Source of the DNA: Thermococcus bergensis
GTDB lineage: Archaea; Methanobacteriota_B; Thermococci; Thermococcales; Thermococcaceae
Assembly: GCF_020386975.1 (NCBI RefSeq)
Contig: NZ_JABFNK010000001.1
Span: forward strand, 62,001-126,000
DNA length: 64,000 bases
Direction of reading: 5' to 3'
Positions within the stretch are counted from its first letter, which is position 1. Every line of letters begins with the position of its first letter. Below are positions 24,744 to 34,292 of this stretch, piece by piece. The notes below the pieces were generated by a model that was not told the DNA's origin, searched no databases, and saw only the letters and a program-made list of their open reading frames with translations. The translations under genes and the position numbers were made by a program.

Positions 24744-27700
24744 GTGTCCGCGATTAGTCTCTTGAACAAATACGGCCTTGTTGATAACCAGAGAGTAACC
24801 CTCCTTGATGTTTTGAGAGAGGTATTAACCTCTGGCAATTACAAACAAATAGATGCCGCAGTCGGCTTTCTCTTCATAAGCGGGCTAAAAGAAATTCAGC
24901 AGGAACTCGATAATTTTTTCTCTCAAGGAGGGAGAATGAGGATAGTAATTGGAAACCAAACTGACAGAGAGACTTATGAACAGCTCAGCATGGCTTACCA
25001 CTCTCTTGAAACACTGAGGGAACTCAAGGAGAAGAATCAAAGAACTAAGCCCGATCTCGATGAGCAAGCGGAAGACTTAGAAAAGAACACAAACTTCATG
25101 GAGCAAACTGAGGAGAATGAGAGGTTCCTCAACAAACTCGTCTCATGGCTTGAGAACGGAAGCATCGAGATTAAAGTGTATGTCAAGGAGTTCATGCATG
25201 CAAAAGCATATCTCTTCTATCCAAAAAGTGAGTCAATTTCCCCAATTGGCCTTGTTGGGTCAAGTAACTTCACACTTGCTGGATTTTATGGAAACACTGA
25301 GCTGAACGCGGGGCTGTTTGCAACCCACTTTGAGAGTCTAAAACAGTGGTACGAGTGGCTGTGGGAAGAAGCAGAACCGTTCAATCCAAAGTTAATTGAG
25401 GTCATCAATAGAAGCTGGTCTGGCCAGAAACCAGGAAGTTTTCCCTCTCCATATGAGGTTCTCATAAGGGGTCTCTATGAGCTCTACAGGGATATCGTTG
25501 AAAAAGATACTGGATTTTTGCTCAGAAGCCTCTATGATGTCCTTTATGATTTCCAGCTGGATGCTGTCAAAAGGGGTATTTCAATAGTGAACAAGTATGG
25601 AGGGGTCTTGATAAGCGATGTCGTTGGCCTGGGAAAAAGTTTTATAGGTTTGGCAATACTGGAACACTTCTCACTTCTGGACTTGCTTAATGGAAAATCC
25701 AACAAAGTTGCAGTAATCGCTCCCCCAGAACTCGTTAGCTACTGGGAAGAGTTGCTTAAAAACTACAACATAGAGGGAAGAGTGTTCTCTTCAGGACTGC
25801 TACCGAGAAAAGAAACGTCTCCAGAAAAGTACGCCGAAATGGAGAACTACATTAAAAATCAAGTAAATACAGTTTTGGTTGATGAGTCTCACCATTATGC
25901 AAATCCACAGATAAAATCCTACAAGAATCTCCAAGAGCTCCTTCTTGGAAAAAGGGCAATACTCTTAACAGCTACCCCGTATAGAAAGCAGTACCGCGAT
26001 ATTATCAATCAAATTCGCCTCTTCAGACCCGAAAGAAAGCATCCCTTCCCGATAACGCCTCAGACGTGGGACGATTTAGTCAGGGCTATTGAAAAGGGCG
26101 AAGTGGACCCATCCTATGTCCTTAGGGAGATTATGATAAGGAGAACAAGACATGATATCTTGAAGCTCTATGGGGGAAAAGAGAATTGTATCAGAGTCAA
26201 AAACAAGAAGTTGTGCTTCCCAGAGAGAAGACTGAAAGTTCTTGAATACAAGATTTCTGAAATTTATCCCTTAGAAAAAGTTCCTAAAGAGCTTGTGGAA
26301 GAAATTTCAGAAGGCTCAACAATCCAACCAGTTGACATTTATACATTATTTTTAGCGGGCATAAATTCAATGAAGTATGCAAGGTTTGCCCTTCATGATT
26401 ACGTTAAGCCACAGTTTAAAGACAAAAACCCATACTCTGACTTATCTACCGTTGGGAGGAATTTGAGGGGATTAGAAAGAATACTCTACCTAAAACGTCT
26501 TGAAAGTTCCTGGTACTCAATGTACCAGACTCTCAAGAGAGACATTATCAAAACAGAGAACTTTTTGAAGTTTGTGAAGCATGGATTTATTGCTGCTGGT
26601 GAAGAGTTCAGCGATGTTCTGCTGGGCAAAATTAATGGTAAAGAACCCCACATCCTAAGTGACGAAGAAATAAGAGAGTTTATTGAAAATTACACGAAAA
26701 CGACGGAGCCAGAATACAAAGCAGGAGCTTTTGATATAAAACGACTGATATCAGATTTAGAGTACGATTTAAAGAAGCTCAAAGCTATGGAAGAGGTGTT
26801 AAGACCTCTTAAAGAAGATCTTGAAAAAAAGCCTTGGAAAGATCCAAAATTGTCAAAACTAGCATCACTGATAGATGATCTAACGAGGTATCAAAAAAGA
26901 AAAATTTTAATCTTCAGCGAATTCGAAGAAACTGTTCAGTGGATTTATACCGGATTGGACAAACTTGGCTACACCAAAAATCACAAAATTGAAATGGTCA
27001 GCTCCAATACAAAAGGAATAGTGGACAAGATTAGGCGTTTTGCCCCCAAGTCCAATAATTATGAAACCGAGGACGAAATTGACATATTGATTTCCACAGA
27101 TGTCCTCAGCGAAGGTCTGAACCTTCAGGATGCAAATGTTGTTGTTAATTACGATTTACATTGGACTCCGATAAAGCTAATCCAAAGGATTGGTAGAGTT
27201 GACAGAATTGGAACTGAGTATGATGAGATACTGGTTTATAACTTCTTCCCAGAAAAGGGACTAGAAGAAAATCTTGGTCTGCTTGAAAAGGTTAGGAGAA
27301 GAATAACTGAATTCAACAATGCGTTGGGTGCAGACGGTAAGATTCTTGAGGAAAGCGAAGAATGGAATCCTTCAGCAATTGAAGCAATTTATAGGGGACA
27401 GATTGAGGCTCTTGAAAGCACCACAGACATTTTTTCGGTAACGACATTAGCTGAAAAGCTCGTTAGAGAATTTAAAGAGAATAACAGAGAGCGCTTTGAA
27501 GAGCTAACAAGAAGATACTCAATGAGAAGTGTTGCTAGATACAAAGGTAATGACTACTATGCCTTTTTTGTGTGCAGTGACGGCGATATCTCCCAGTATT
27601 TCATTTACAAAAGGCATGAGGACACCTGGATCCAGCAGAACATTTCCTTGGAGGAGCTCCTAGAACTCACGAAACTAAATGAAAAGACAGAGCCGTTCAA

Positions 27701-28136
27701 CGAATTTAAGGAGATGCATGTATACTATGAAGCTGCGGAAAGAGTTCTACAGGATTTCGAAGAGCTTAGGATAATTAAGGAAAGCAGCTTAACCTTCAAA
27801 AAACTAACGAAACATCCTCCAAATGTGAAAAAGATACTCGGAAAGCTGTACAACAGGATGATTAAGAGTAAAAAAGAGTCTGAAAGAGAATACCTCGGAA
27901 AACTAATAGATTTGGTTAAGTGGGGTTATGCAAATCACGAGTTGTTTGCAAGGGCGCTCAGAGAGATAAACCCGAATATGGGTGTCGAAAAGATTATATC
28001 AGCTTGTGAAAGATTAATTCAAAAGTATAGAATCCCGGCAAGAAAAGAAGAACTAGAAGCAAAGAAAAGAGAACTAGGCACTAAAGGAGTTAAGCCACAT
28101 ATTGTTGCTGGTATTCTCTTTGCTCCAGAGATCTAA
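24744..28136 (+). CDS. PLD-nuclease-like plus SNF2/Superfamily 2 helicase
   Basis: This 1130-residue protein starts at GTG 24744, preceded by GGGAGGAGGG. Residues about 1-210 are phospholipase-D-like, with one clear HxK (FMHAKAYLFY, about 150) and GSSNFTLAG; with one HKD per chain it would need a dimer. The helicase follows: DVVGLGKSF (Walker A, about 293), VDESHHY (DEAH-type box, about 380), LLTATPYR (motif III), STDVLSEGLNLQ and QRIGRVDRIG (motifs V-VI, about 790-820). A ~300-residue C-terminal extension is unassigned. PLD-helicase fusions are typical of prokaryotic defence loci. Its end overlaps the convergent DUF365 gene by 4 bp. Confidence 0.85.
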   Translation: MSAISLLNKYGLVDNQRVTLLDVLREVLTSGNYKQIDAAVGFLFISGLKEIQQELDNFFSQGGRMRIVIGNQTDRETYEQLSMAYHSLETLRELKEKNQRTKPDLDEQAEDLEKNTNFMEQTEENERFLNKLVSWLENGSIEIKVYVKEFMHAKAYLFYPKSESISPIGLVGSSNFTLAGFYGNTELNAGLFATHFESLKQWYEWLWEEAEPFNPKLIEVINRSWSGQKPGSFPSPYEVLIRGLYELYRDIVEKDTGFLLRSLYDVLYDFQLDAVKRGISIVNKYGGVLISDVVGLGKSFIGLAILEHFSLLDLLNGKSNKVAVIAPPELVSYWEELLKNYNIEGRVFSSGLLPRKETSPEKYAEMENYIKNQVNTVLVDESHHYANPQIKSYKNLQELLLGKRAILLTATPYRKQYRDIINQIRLFRPERKHPFPITPQTWDDLVRAIEKGEVDPSYVLREIMIRRTRHDILKLYGGKENCIRVKNKKLCFPERRLKVLEYKISEIYPLEKVPKELVEEISEGSTIQPVDIYTLFLAGINSMKYARFALHDYVKPQFKDKNPYSDLSTVGRNLRGLERILYLKRLESSWYSMYQTLKRDIIKTENFLKFVKHGFIAAGEEFSDVLLGKINGKEPHILSDEEIREFIENYTKTTEPEYKAGAFDIKRLISDLEYDLKKLKAMEEVLRPLKEDLEKKPWKDPKLSKLASLIDDLTRYQKRKILIFSEFEETVQWIYTGLDKLGYTKNHKIEMVSSNTKGIVDKIRRFAPKSNNYETEDEIDILISTDVLSEGLNLQDANVVVNYDLHWTPIKLIQRIGRVDRIGTEYDEILVYNFFPEKGLEENLGLLEKVRRRITEFNNALGADGKILEESEEWNPSAIEAIYRGQIEALESTTDIFSVTTLAEKLVREFKENNRERFEELTRRYSMRSVARYKGNDYYAFFVCSDGDISQYFIYKRHEDTWIQQNISLEELLELTKLNEKTEPFNEFKEMHVYYEAAERVLQDFEELRIIKESSLTFKKLTKHPPNVKKILGKLYNRMIKSKKESEREYLGKLIDLVKWGYANHELFARALREINPNMGVEKIISACERLIQKYRIPARKEELEAKKRELGTKGVKPHIVAGILFAPEI

Positions 28137-29516
28137 AATTGGCTTTGGATTTCTTGATATTCTTTTTCTTTCACATACCTTCCCGAAACTGCGATAAATC
28201 GTTTTGGTTTCACAACCTTCGGATACTTTTTAACGTTACTTAAAACTATTGCCATCCACGGTCTCTGCCTTTTTCCCTTTGTTTTCCATCGTTCAGAAGT
28301 TTTAACATACTCTTTGAACTCTTTCTCAGTTAAGAAAATTCTATCTCCATATTTCTCTAAGATCTTCGCTGGACTCTCAAAGAACTCAACCTCTCCAATT
28401 TCTGCTTCGCCATAAAATCCTTGATCTTCCCTTGAGGCATAGAATATTATTACCCTAGTTCCCATTAGATCGTTAGAGTTATAAGCACTTAAGTCTTTTG
28501 ATTGATTGGTGGTTGTATTGAGCTTTCAGAGGAAAATCCTGATCATAAAATCCGAAATCTACCCGATAATCAGCAAACACTACCCGAAAAACACTCGCAG
28601 GGAAATAATCAGCCTCTACGACCTAATAACCTTCGCAATACTAGCACACTTGCACTTTAACGGAGTTTACAAGCACGCTTACAGAGTCCTAATCGAAGAA
28701 ATGAAGCTGTTCCCCAAAATCAGGTACAACAAACTAACAGAACGCTTGAACAGGCACGAAAAACTCCTGCTCCTAGCGCAGGAAGAATTATTCAAAAAAC
28801 ACGCCAGAGAATACGTTAGAATACTGGACTCAAAGCCCATTCAGACCAAGGAGTTGGCCAGAAAAAACAGGAAGGATAAGGAGGGTTCTTCAGAAGTCAT
28901 CTCTGAAAAGCCCGCAGTTGGGTTTGTTCCCTCTAAAAAAAGTTTTACTATGGGTACAAGCTGACCTGTTACTCTGATGGAAATTTGCTGGCTTTACTGT
29001 CTGTTGATCCGGCGAATAAGCATGATGTGAGTGTTGTCAGGGAAAAGTTCTGGGTGATTGTTGAGGAGTTTTCCGGCTGTTTTCTGTTTTTGGATAAGGG
29101 GTATGTTAGCAGGGGGCTCGAGGAGGAATTTCTGAGGTTTGGCGTTGTTTACACGCCAGTAAAGCGGGGGAATCAGATTAGTAATCTGGAGGAGAAGAAG
29201 TTTTACAAGTACTTGTCTGACTTTCGCAGGAGGATTGAGACTTTTTAGGTTTTCTGAGTTTCTTCTGAGGCCGAGCAGGAGTGTTAGTTTGAATGGGTTA
29301 ACTGTCAGGATTTTAGGGGCGATTCTGGCCGTGAATCTGGACAGATTATACAACTTCACAGGTGGTGGGAACTAGGGTTATTATTTTCATTCCGGGCTTA
29401 AGTCTTGTGAGTGTTGCTGGTTTTACAAAAACATCTTTTCCCTCCTCGAAAATCCTTCTCAATAATGGCTTTGGTACGGGAAAAGTTGCTCCAATGATAG
29501 TCTCCCCTTTACTCAT
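28133..29516 (-). pseudogene. DUF365-family gene split by IS982 copy 2
   Basis: The N-terminal part starts at ATG 29516 behind GGAGGTGATTTT and encodes SKGETIIGATFPVPKPLLRR up to GMKII. The C-terminal part (28133-28451) continues IFYASREDQGFYGEAEIGEV. They are separated by the element at 28452-29378, with the 7-bp duplication TATTATT on both sides (28445-28451, 29379-29385). Joined, they give a small archaeal protein of the DUF365 family, a PUA-like domain group. The neighbour on the other strand is an EVE-domain (also PUA-like) gene. Confidence 0.75.
28452..29378 (+). mobile_element. IS982-type insertion sequence, copy 2 (927 bp, defective)
   Basis: It has the ACCCTAGTTCCCA and TGGGAACTAGGGT ends and TSD TATTATT. 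The transposase has the A7 split (28935-28941) as in the other copies, but its ATG is replaced by TTG in VLSFQRK. A net 5-bp loss at about 29245 stops the second frame early (RRIETF), removing the C-terminus. This is the most decayed copy and should not make active transposase. Confidence 0.85.
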
Positions 29517-29615
29517 CAAAATCACCTCCAATCATCTTGGTTTCCTAAGAATAAATAATTTTTGGAAGAGCAATCCTTATTTAGAACTTCAACATAAAAA
29601 ACTTAGGTGGTTTCA

Positions 29616-30047
29616 ATGGCGTATTGGCTCTGCATAACGAATAGGGATAACTGGAAGGTTATCAAGGAGAAGAACGTTTGGGGCGTGCCAAGGAGGCACA
29701 AGAATACCATTGCCAGAGTAAAACCCGGAGACAAACTCGTAATTTACGTAAAGCAGGAAAGAAAAGATAAGCAAATCCTTGAGCCGAAGATCGTGGGAAT
29801 TTTTGAGGTTGTGAGCGAGCCTTATGAGGATTCAAGCAGGATTTTCAAGAGCCCACCGCACTTGAACGAAACCTATCCGCTCAGGGTGAGGATCAAGCCC
29901 ATAAAGCTTGGAGAGGTTGAGTTCAAGCCTTTAATTCCAAAATTGAAGTTCATTACCAATAAGAAGAAGTGGAGCGGGCATTTAATGGGCAAGGCAATGA
30001 GAGAAATCCCGGAGGAGGACTATGAGCTAATAAAGAGCTTGTTGTGA
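29616..30047 (+). CDS. EVE-domain protein (PUA-like fold)
   Basis: This 143-residue protein, [20 protein letters not shown], starts at ATG 29616 behind AGGTGG. EVE domains adopt the PUA/YTH fold and bind modified bases in DNA or RNA. Typical features seen are the opening YWLCI, the Trp in WGVP, and the central GDKLVIYV and [12 protein letters not shown] strands. The gene lies between two IS982 copies in direct orientation. EVE proteins in archaea often sit in or near defence and restriction loci, consistent with this position. Confidence 0.88.
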   Translation: MAYWLCITNRDNWKVIKEKNVWGVPRRHKNTIARVKPGDKLVIYVKQERKDKQILEPKIVGIFEVVSEPYEDSSRIFKSPPHLNETYPLRVRIKPIKLGEVEFKPLIPKLKFITNKKKWSGHLMGKAMREIPEEDYELIKSLL

Positions 30048-30095
30048 AATTCAGGAGAACTCCCAATCAAAATACCAGCGTAGCGAGATACAATA

Positions 30096-31027
30096 ACCCT
30101 AGTTCCCATTAGATCGTTAGAGTTATAAGCACTTAAGTCTTTTGGTTGATTGGTGGTTGTTATGAACTTTCAGCAGGAAATCCTGATCATAAAATCCGAA
30201 ATCTATCCGATAATCAGCAAACACTACCCGAAAAACACTCACAGGGAAATAATCAGCCTCTACGACCTAATAACCTTCGCAATACTAGCACACTTGCACT
30301 TTAACGGAGTTTACAAGCACGCTTACAGAGTCCTAATCGAAGAAATGAAGCTGTTCCCCAAAATCAGGTACAACAAACTAACAGAACGCTTGAACAGGCA
30401 CGAAAAACTCCTGCTCCTAGCGCAGGAAGAATTATTCAAAAAACACGCCAGAGAATACGTTAGAATACTGGACTCAAAGCCCATTCAGACCAAGGAGTTG
30501 GCCAGAAAAAACAGGAAGGATAAGGAGGGTTCTTCAGAAGTCATCTCTGAAAAGCCCGCAGTTGGGTTTGTTCCCTCTAAAAAAAGTTTTACTATGGGTA
30601 CAAGCTGACCTGTTACTCTGATGGAAATTTGCTGGCTTTGCTGTCCGTTGATCCGGCGAATAAGCATGATGTGAGTGTTGTCAGGGAAAAGTTCTGGGTG
30701 ATTGTTGAGGAGTTTTCTGGCTGTTTTCTGTTTTTGGATAAGGGTTACGTTAGTAGAGAACTTCAGGAGGAATTCCTGAAGTTTGGCGTTGTTTACACGC
30801 CGGTGAAGCGGGAGAATCAGGTTAGTAATCTGGAGGAGAAGAAGTTTTACAAGTACTTGTCTGACTTTCGCAGGAGGATTGAGACTTTGTTTTCGAAGTT
30901 TTCTGAGTTTCTTCTGAGGCCGAGCAGGAGTGTTAGTTTGAGGGGGTTAGCTGTCAGGATTTTAGGGGCGATTCTGGCCGTGAATCTGGACAGATTATAC
31001 AACTTCACAGGTGGTGGGAACTAGGGT
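30096..31027 (+). mobile_element. IS982-type insertion sequence, copy 3 (932 bp)
   Basis: It has terminal repeats as in copy 1 and a 6-bp duplication ACAATA (30090-30095 and 31028-31033). It is full length, with an intact start and no change beyond the A7 split. It is almost identical to copy 1 (for example LLRPSRSVSLRGLAVRI against LLKPSRSVSLRGLVVRI), which suggests recent transposition. No gene is interrupted. Confidence 0.88.
30162..31024 (+). CDS. IS982-type transposase, -1 shift at A7
   Basis: It starts at ATG 30162 (NFQQEILIIKSEIYPIIS) after GGTGGTTGTT. The first frame ends at TGA 30606 after the A7 run (30579-30585), and the second frame (SFYYGYKL, then LALLSVDPANKHD) ends at 31024 in the terminal repeat. 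The product would be about 287 residues with DDE residues in ILDSKP, FLDKGY and RIETLFS. Identical architecture in copy 1 supports programmed use of the A7. Confidence 0.8.
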
Positions 31028-31186
31028 ACAATAGATAACAAAAGGCTTCAATGAGCAACGGTACTTTTTTCTTTTATTTGAGAACAAGTGTGAAGAAATT
31101 TCTCCAGGAAAATTTACATGATCAAGCACGAAAATACACGGGGTAGAGGTACAAATGGGGAATCATGAAGAAAAGAAATTTGAACA

Positions 31187-31381
31187 GTAACCGATGACGC
31201 ATAACAATTGCTGGTGAGATTGCTATGTTTGAGAAAACAAAAGATTATTAAGCTTCTTTATGAAGTACTTAACAGAGCGGGGATGACAGTGGGGTTGTAA
31301 CCGATGACAACGTCTCCGAGGAAAACCGTCTGTTTGGGAAATAAAGCCTAAAGAAGGGAGTTTGATGTTAGTAACCGATGA
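31187..31381 (+). repeat. Three direct repeats of GTAACCGATGA in a gene-free stretch
   Basis: GTAACCGATGA occurs at 31187-31197, 31297-31307 and 31371-31381 within the 400-bp stretch 31028-31430 that holds no protein gene. The third copy leads into a C/D box sRNA. The first two lack the other boxes. They could be decayed duplicates of the sRNA 5' region or protein-binding sites. No inverted symmetry is seen. Confidence 0.5.
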
Positions 31382-31430
31382 TGAGTGTCATCCCAGCCGA
31401 GTGGTGACGACGTTTATCCCCACCTGAGGT
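31376..31430 (+). ncRNA. C/D box sRNA (probable rRNA or tRNA 2'-O-methylation guide)
   Basis: The box order and spacing fit archaeal guides. Box C is ATGATGA (31378-31384), followed by a 12-nt guide, box D' CCGA (31397-31400, one base off CTGA), a 3-nt spacer, box C' GTGACGA (31404-31410), a 13-nt guide, and box D CTGA (31424-31427). Complements of the guides, CTGGGATGACAC and GTGGGGATAAACG, would be the targets. Box D runs into the GAGGTG ribosome binding site of the gene at 31438. Confidence 0.68.
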
Positions 31431-31437
31431 GTGGAAA

Positions 31438-31896
31438 ATGTTCGGATTTTTTAAAAAGAAAAGGAAATACGGTTCCTTGATATACGTAAGCGAGCCCACG
31501 ATTATTTATCATACTCAAACCGAGAAGGTAGTGCTGAAAGTTATTGAGGAAAAGCTTAACTCAAACAACTTCATCATCCCCTCCGATTATGGACTAAAGC
31601 CTACCCACCACATGATAAAAGACGCAGAGGTATTTGTTGCCATTGGGATAGTCGGTAAGTTTACATCTCTCGTCTGCAGAGAGATAAAAATCGCACAGGA
31701 GCTTAAGAAAAGGATATACACAATAAACGTAGCAAGGAAAGGCGATATGGTTTATTATGATTTCTTTGAAGGCATTCCTGATGATATCGAGTGGCTAAGT
31801 GAGGAAGAGACTAGAAAGCTCTACGAGGAGTTCAGAAGAGAAGAATTCTCAGGCTTCATGAAAGTCTTCCTGGGAGATAGAAAAAGACAGTGGTAA
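31438..31896 (+). CDS. Uncharacterised small alpha/beta protein
   Basis: This 152-residue protein starts at ATG 31438 seven bases after GAGGTG. The N-terminus is basic (FGFFKKKRKYGS). The core SLIYVSEPTIIYHTQTEKVV, EVFVAIGIVGKFTSL, REIKIAQELKKRIYTINV has a Rossmann-like pattern vaguely reminiscent of nucleoside deoxyribosyltransferase or TIR-like folds, but catalytic residues are not evident, so no function is claimed. No membrane segment is seen. It is in line with the surface protein at 31939, 42 bp away. Confidence 0.65.
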   Translation: MFGFFKKKRKYGSLIYVSEPTIIYHTQTEKVVLKVIEEKLNSNNFIIPSDYGLKPTHHMIKDAEVFVAIGIVGKFTSLVCREIKIAQELKKRIYTINVARKGDMVYYDFFEGIPDDIEWLSEEETRKLYEEFRREEFSGFMKVFLGDRKRQW

Positions 31897-31938
31897 ATCT
31901 TATTTAGGAGAAATCAAAGATACCTTTTGGTGAATTCC

Positions 31939-33456
31939 ATGAAAAAATTAGTGATCTTTGCCTTTGTAGTAGTATTATTTCTGTTGCCATTTACACATGC
32001 CCAGGAGCTGGAGTATCTTACATGGGGCGGTAATGAAGTCGACAGTGGAGTGGCTTACCTCCCTGGAGAAGCATACTCAATCTTGGTAGGTTCCACAAAA
32101 AGCTTCGAAGATGTGAGAGCTGGCTTTATTGTTAAAGTTGATGACAAAGGGAACTTAGGATTTCAAAGGCTCATCTACTCCTCCAAACCAATTTCCATCA
32201 AGGACGCAGTCCTTTATGAAGACCGGATATATTTTGCGGGGCAGGTGGGTTCCATAAGCTTTCAAGATGCCAATGCATTTGTGGGAGCATTCAGTGCAGA
32301 TGGTGAGCTTCTCTACTTCAAAACTTTTGGCAGGAGCCTTAATGACGGTGTCGAAGCCATAGATATAGCGAATGACAGAATTTACGTGGCGGGATATACA
32401 ACTCCCACAGGAAGCATTCAACGGGCATTTCTAGCTGAGCTGTCACTCAATGGTCACGTAAATTGGGTAGTTGAATTCGGAAATGAAAATGCCAAAGCAA
32501 CTGCAGTAAAAGCTACTTCATCCCATATCTACGTTGCTGGATCTTATGACAAAGGCGTTTTTGTCTGTGCCTTTGACCTAACCGGAGAACTGAGATGGGC
32601 TAGAGCATATCCACTGAAGGAAGTAAGGGCAGTGGAATTCAAAGACAACTACGTATATGTAGCCGGAAGCACAGGGGATAAGATAGGGTTTGGGAATGCA
32701 TTCATACTGAAAATCTCTCAAAACGGAGATACAATCTGGAAAAAGCAGTTTGGAATAGGATATGGAGATGAGTTCGTTTCCATAATGTTCAACAACTCCG
32801 AAATAATTCTTTTGGGCTCCAGCGGCAATTTTACCTCTGGCAATCACGACGCTCTTCTTTCAAAGTTCGATGAATCGGGAGAGCTGCAGTGGTTCGGGAT
32901 AATCCAAGGAGGGAAAGAAGATATGGTGGCCAAAGGAATTCTAAAAGACGGTGTGATATATGCAGCAGGTTACACAGAAGATTTCTCCAAAAAGTTCATT
33001 GTTCCCAGTGTTTCAGAGGTTACATGGGAAACACTATATGGGTCTCTTGACATACCGGAAGAAAAATATTCACCTGAGCCCAAGAAAATAACCTTGGAGT
33101 CTTCCGACTATGAAGTGCACATAAAAACGGTCAGCGGAACATTGAACTCTCCAAAAAATGGCGACGCATGGTTCTTCAGATTTGGAAAAGAGAAAACTAT
33201 AGCCGAAACAACCACTTCAACAACTGAAACAACCTCTTCCACATCTACAACAATCACAACAACTCAAACTACACAATCACAAACCACCACTTCTTACACC
33301 ACTACAACGGATACATCCTCCACACCCCAATCTTCCTCAACAACCCCAACATCTACCTCTTCAACTACGAGTGAGGAAAGCAAAGGTATTTGCGGACCTT
33401 CGGCACTTGTGCTCTTTACACTGGTTTCTCTGCTCTGGAGAAAGAGAAAGAGATGA
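31939..33456 (+). CDS. Surface beta-propeller protein with CGP-CTERM anchor
   Basis: This 505-residue protein starts at ATG 31939 after TTTGGTGAATTCC, with a signal peptide (KKLVIFAFVVVLFLLPFTHA). Repeats of about 45-50 residues with the pattern IYVAGYT...GDAFVLKIS form a propeller-like domain to about residue 400. A Thr/Ser-rich stalk of about 60 residues follows. The end, GICGPSALVLFTLVSLLWRK, is a CGP-CTERM sorting signal known in Thermococcales, for removal or lipid anchoring at the cell surface. The propeller repeats resemble the single repeat in the ectodomain of the frameshifted kinase at 9981. Confidence 0.88.
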   Translation: MKKLVIFAFVVVLFLLPFTHAQELEYLTWGGNEVDSGVAYLPGEAYSILVGSTKSFEDVRAGFIVKVDDKGNLGFQRLIYSSKPISIKDAVLYEDRIYFAGQVGSISFQDANAFVGAFSADGELLYFKTFGRSLNDGVEAIDIANDRIYVAGYTTPTGSIQRAFLAELSLNGHVNWVVEFGNENAKATAVKATSSHIYVAGSYDKGVFVCAFDLTGELRWARAYPLKEVRAVEFKDNYVYVAGSTGDKIGFGNAFILKISQNGDTIWKKQFGIGYGDEFVSIMFNNSEIILLGSSGNFTSGNHDALLSKFDESGELQWFGIIQGGKEDMVAKGILKDGVIYAAGYTEDFSKKFIVPSVSEVTWETLYGSLDIPEEKYSPEPKKITLESSDYEVHIKTVSGTLNSPKNGDAWFFRFGKEKTIAETTTSTTETTSSTSTTITTTQTTQSQTTTSYTTTTDTSSTPQSSSTTPTSTSSTTSEESKGICGPSALVLFTLVSLLWRKRKR

Positions 33457-33503
33457 AAGAAAGGCTTTTATTTTCTTTCCGTTATATTCCCGTGGTGATA
33501 AAA

Positions 33504-34292
33504 ATGGCGAAATTTTTTGTCCCGAAGTCGCATCCCAGGTATTGGAGCCTTTACTACAGACATAAACTGGAAGAAGCCCTTGAAAAAGGCATTTTAGCTA
33601 CAGCAGGGCTAATTGCTCATGGAAGGGGGGAAGCTTTTGATTATCTTATCGGGGAAACAACTATCGAACCAGCAGAAAAAGCCATGAGAGCTGCAGTCGC
33701 AAAAATTCTTTTAGCCGAGCACCCAGTGCTTTCAGTAAATGGAAATGTGGCGGCACTGGTTCCAAAGGAGACAATAGAGCTTGCAAAGGTCCTCAATGCA
33801 AAACTTGAGATAAACCTCTTCTACCGGACAGAGGCAAGGGTTAGGGCAATAGCAGAAGAGCTCAGAAAATATGACCCGGAGATTGAGCTTCTCGGCATAA
33901 ACCCAACCAAAAGGATCCCAAACCTAGAAAGCGAAAGGGGCAAAGTTGATGAGAACGGCATATGGAAAGCAGATGTTGTCGTTGTACCATTGGAGGACGG
34001 GGACAGGACAGAAGCGCTCGTAAAGATGGGCAAGTTCGTTATAACAGTTGACCTAAACCCCCTCTCAAGGAGCGCAAGAATGGCGGATATAACTATAGTC
34101 GACAACATAGTGAGGGCATACCCAAGAATGATTGAGCTTGCCAAGGAGATGAAGGAACTCCCTAGAGAGGAACTTGAAAAAATAGTGGCGGAATACGACA
34201 ACGGGAAGGTACTCAGCGAGGTCTTAATTCATATGAAGGCTAGGCTGGAAAAATTAGCCGAAGAAGGTATTTGGAGACGGGAAAGCCTTTAA
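33504..34292 (+). CDS. 4-phosphopantoate--beta-alanine ligase (archaeal phosphopantothenate synthetase)
   Basis: This 262-residue enzyme starts at ATG 33504 behind GGTGATAAAA; upstream in-frame starts would lie inside the surface protein gene. It condenses 4-phosphopantoate with beta-alanine using ATP in the archaeal CoA pathway. Recognised by the opening PKSHPRYWSLYYRHKLEEAL, the HGRGEAFDYLIGE segment and VPLEDGDRTEALVKMGK. It overlaps the convergent regulator gene by 4 bp. Confidence 0.88.
   Translation: MAKFFVPKSHPRYWSLYYRHKLEEALEKGILATAGLIAHGRGEAFDYLIGETTIEPAEKAMRAAVAKILLAEHPVLSVNGNVAALVPKETIELAKVLNAKLEINLFYRTEARVRAIAEELRKYDPEIELLGINPTKRIPNLESERGKVDENGIWKADVVVVPLEDGDRTEALVKMGKFVITVDLNPLSRSARMADITIVDNIVRAYPRMIELAKEMKELPREELEKIVAEYDNGKVLSEVLIHMKARLEKLAEEGIWRRESL

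Noticed and set aside
15028-28136. DISARM or BREX locus
   Set aside because: Methylase, PLD domain and helicase are present, but DrmA/DrmB, PglZ and BrxC are not visible, and the PLD is fused to the helicase.
28452-31027. True composite transposon carrying the EVE gene
   Set aside because: Each IS has its own different target duplication, showing two separate insertions.
31290-31345. Possible second C/D box sRNA at the middle GTAACCGATGA repeat
   Set aside because: No proper box C (CCGATGA only), no C' and no CTGA at the right distance.
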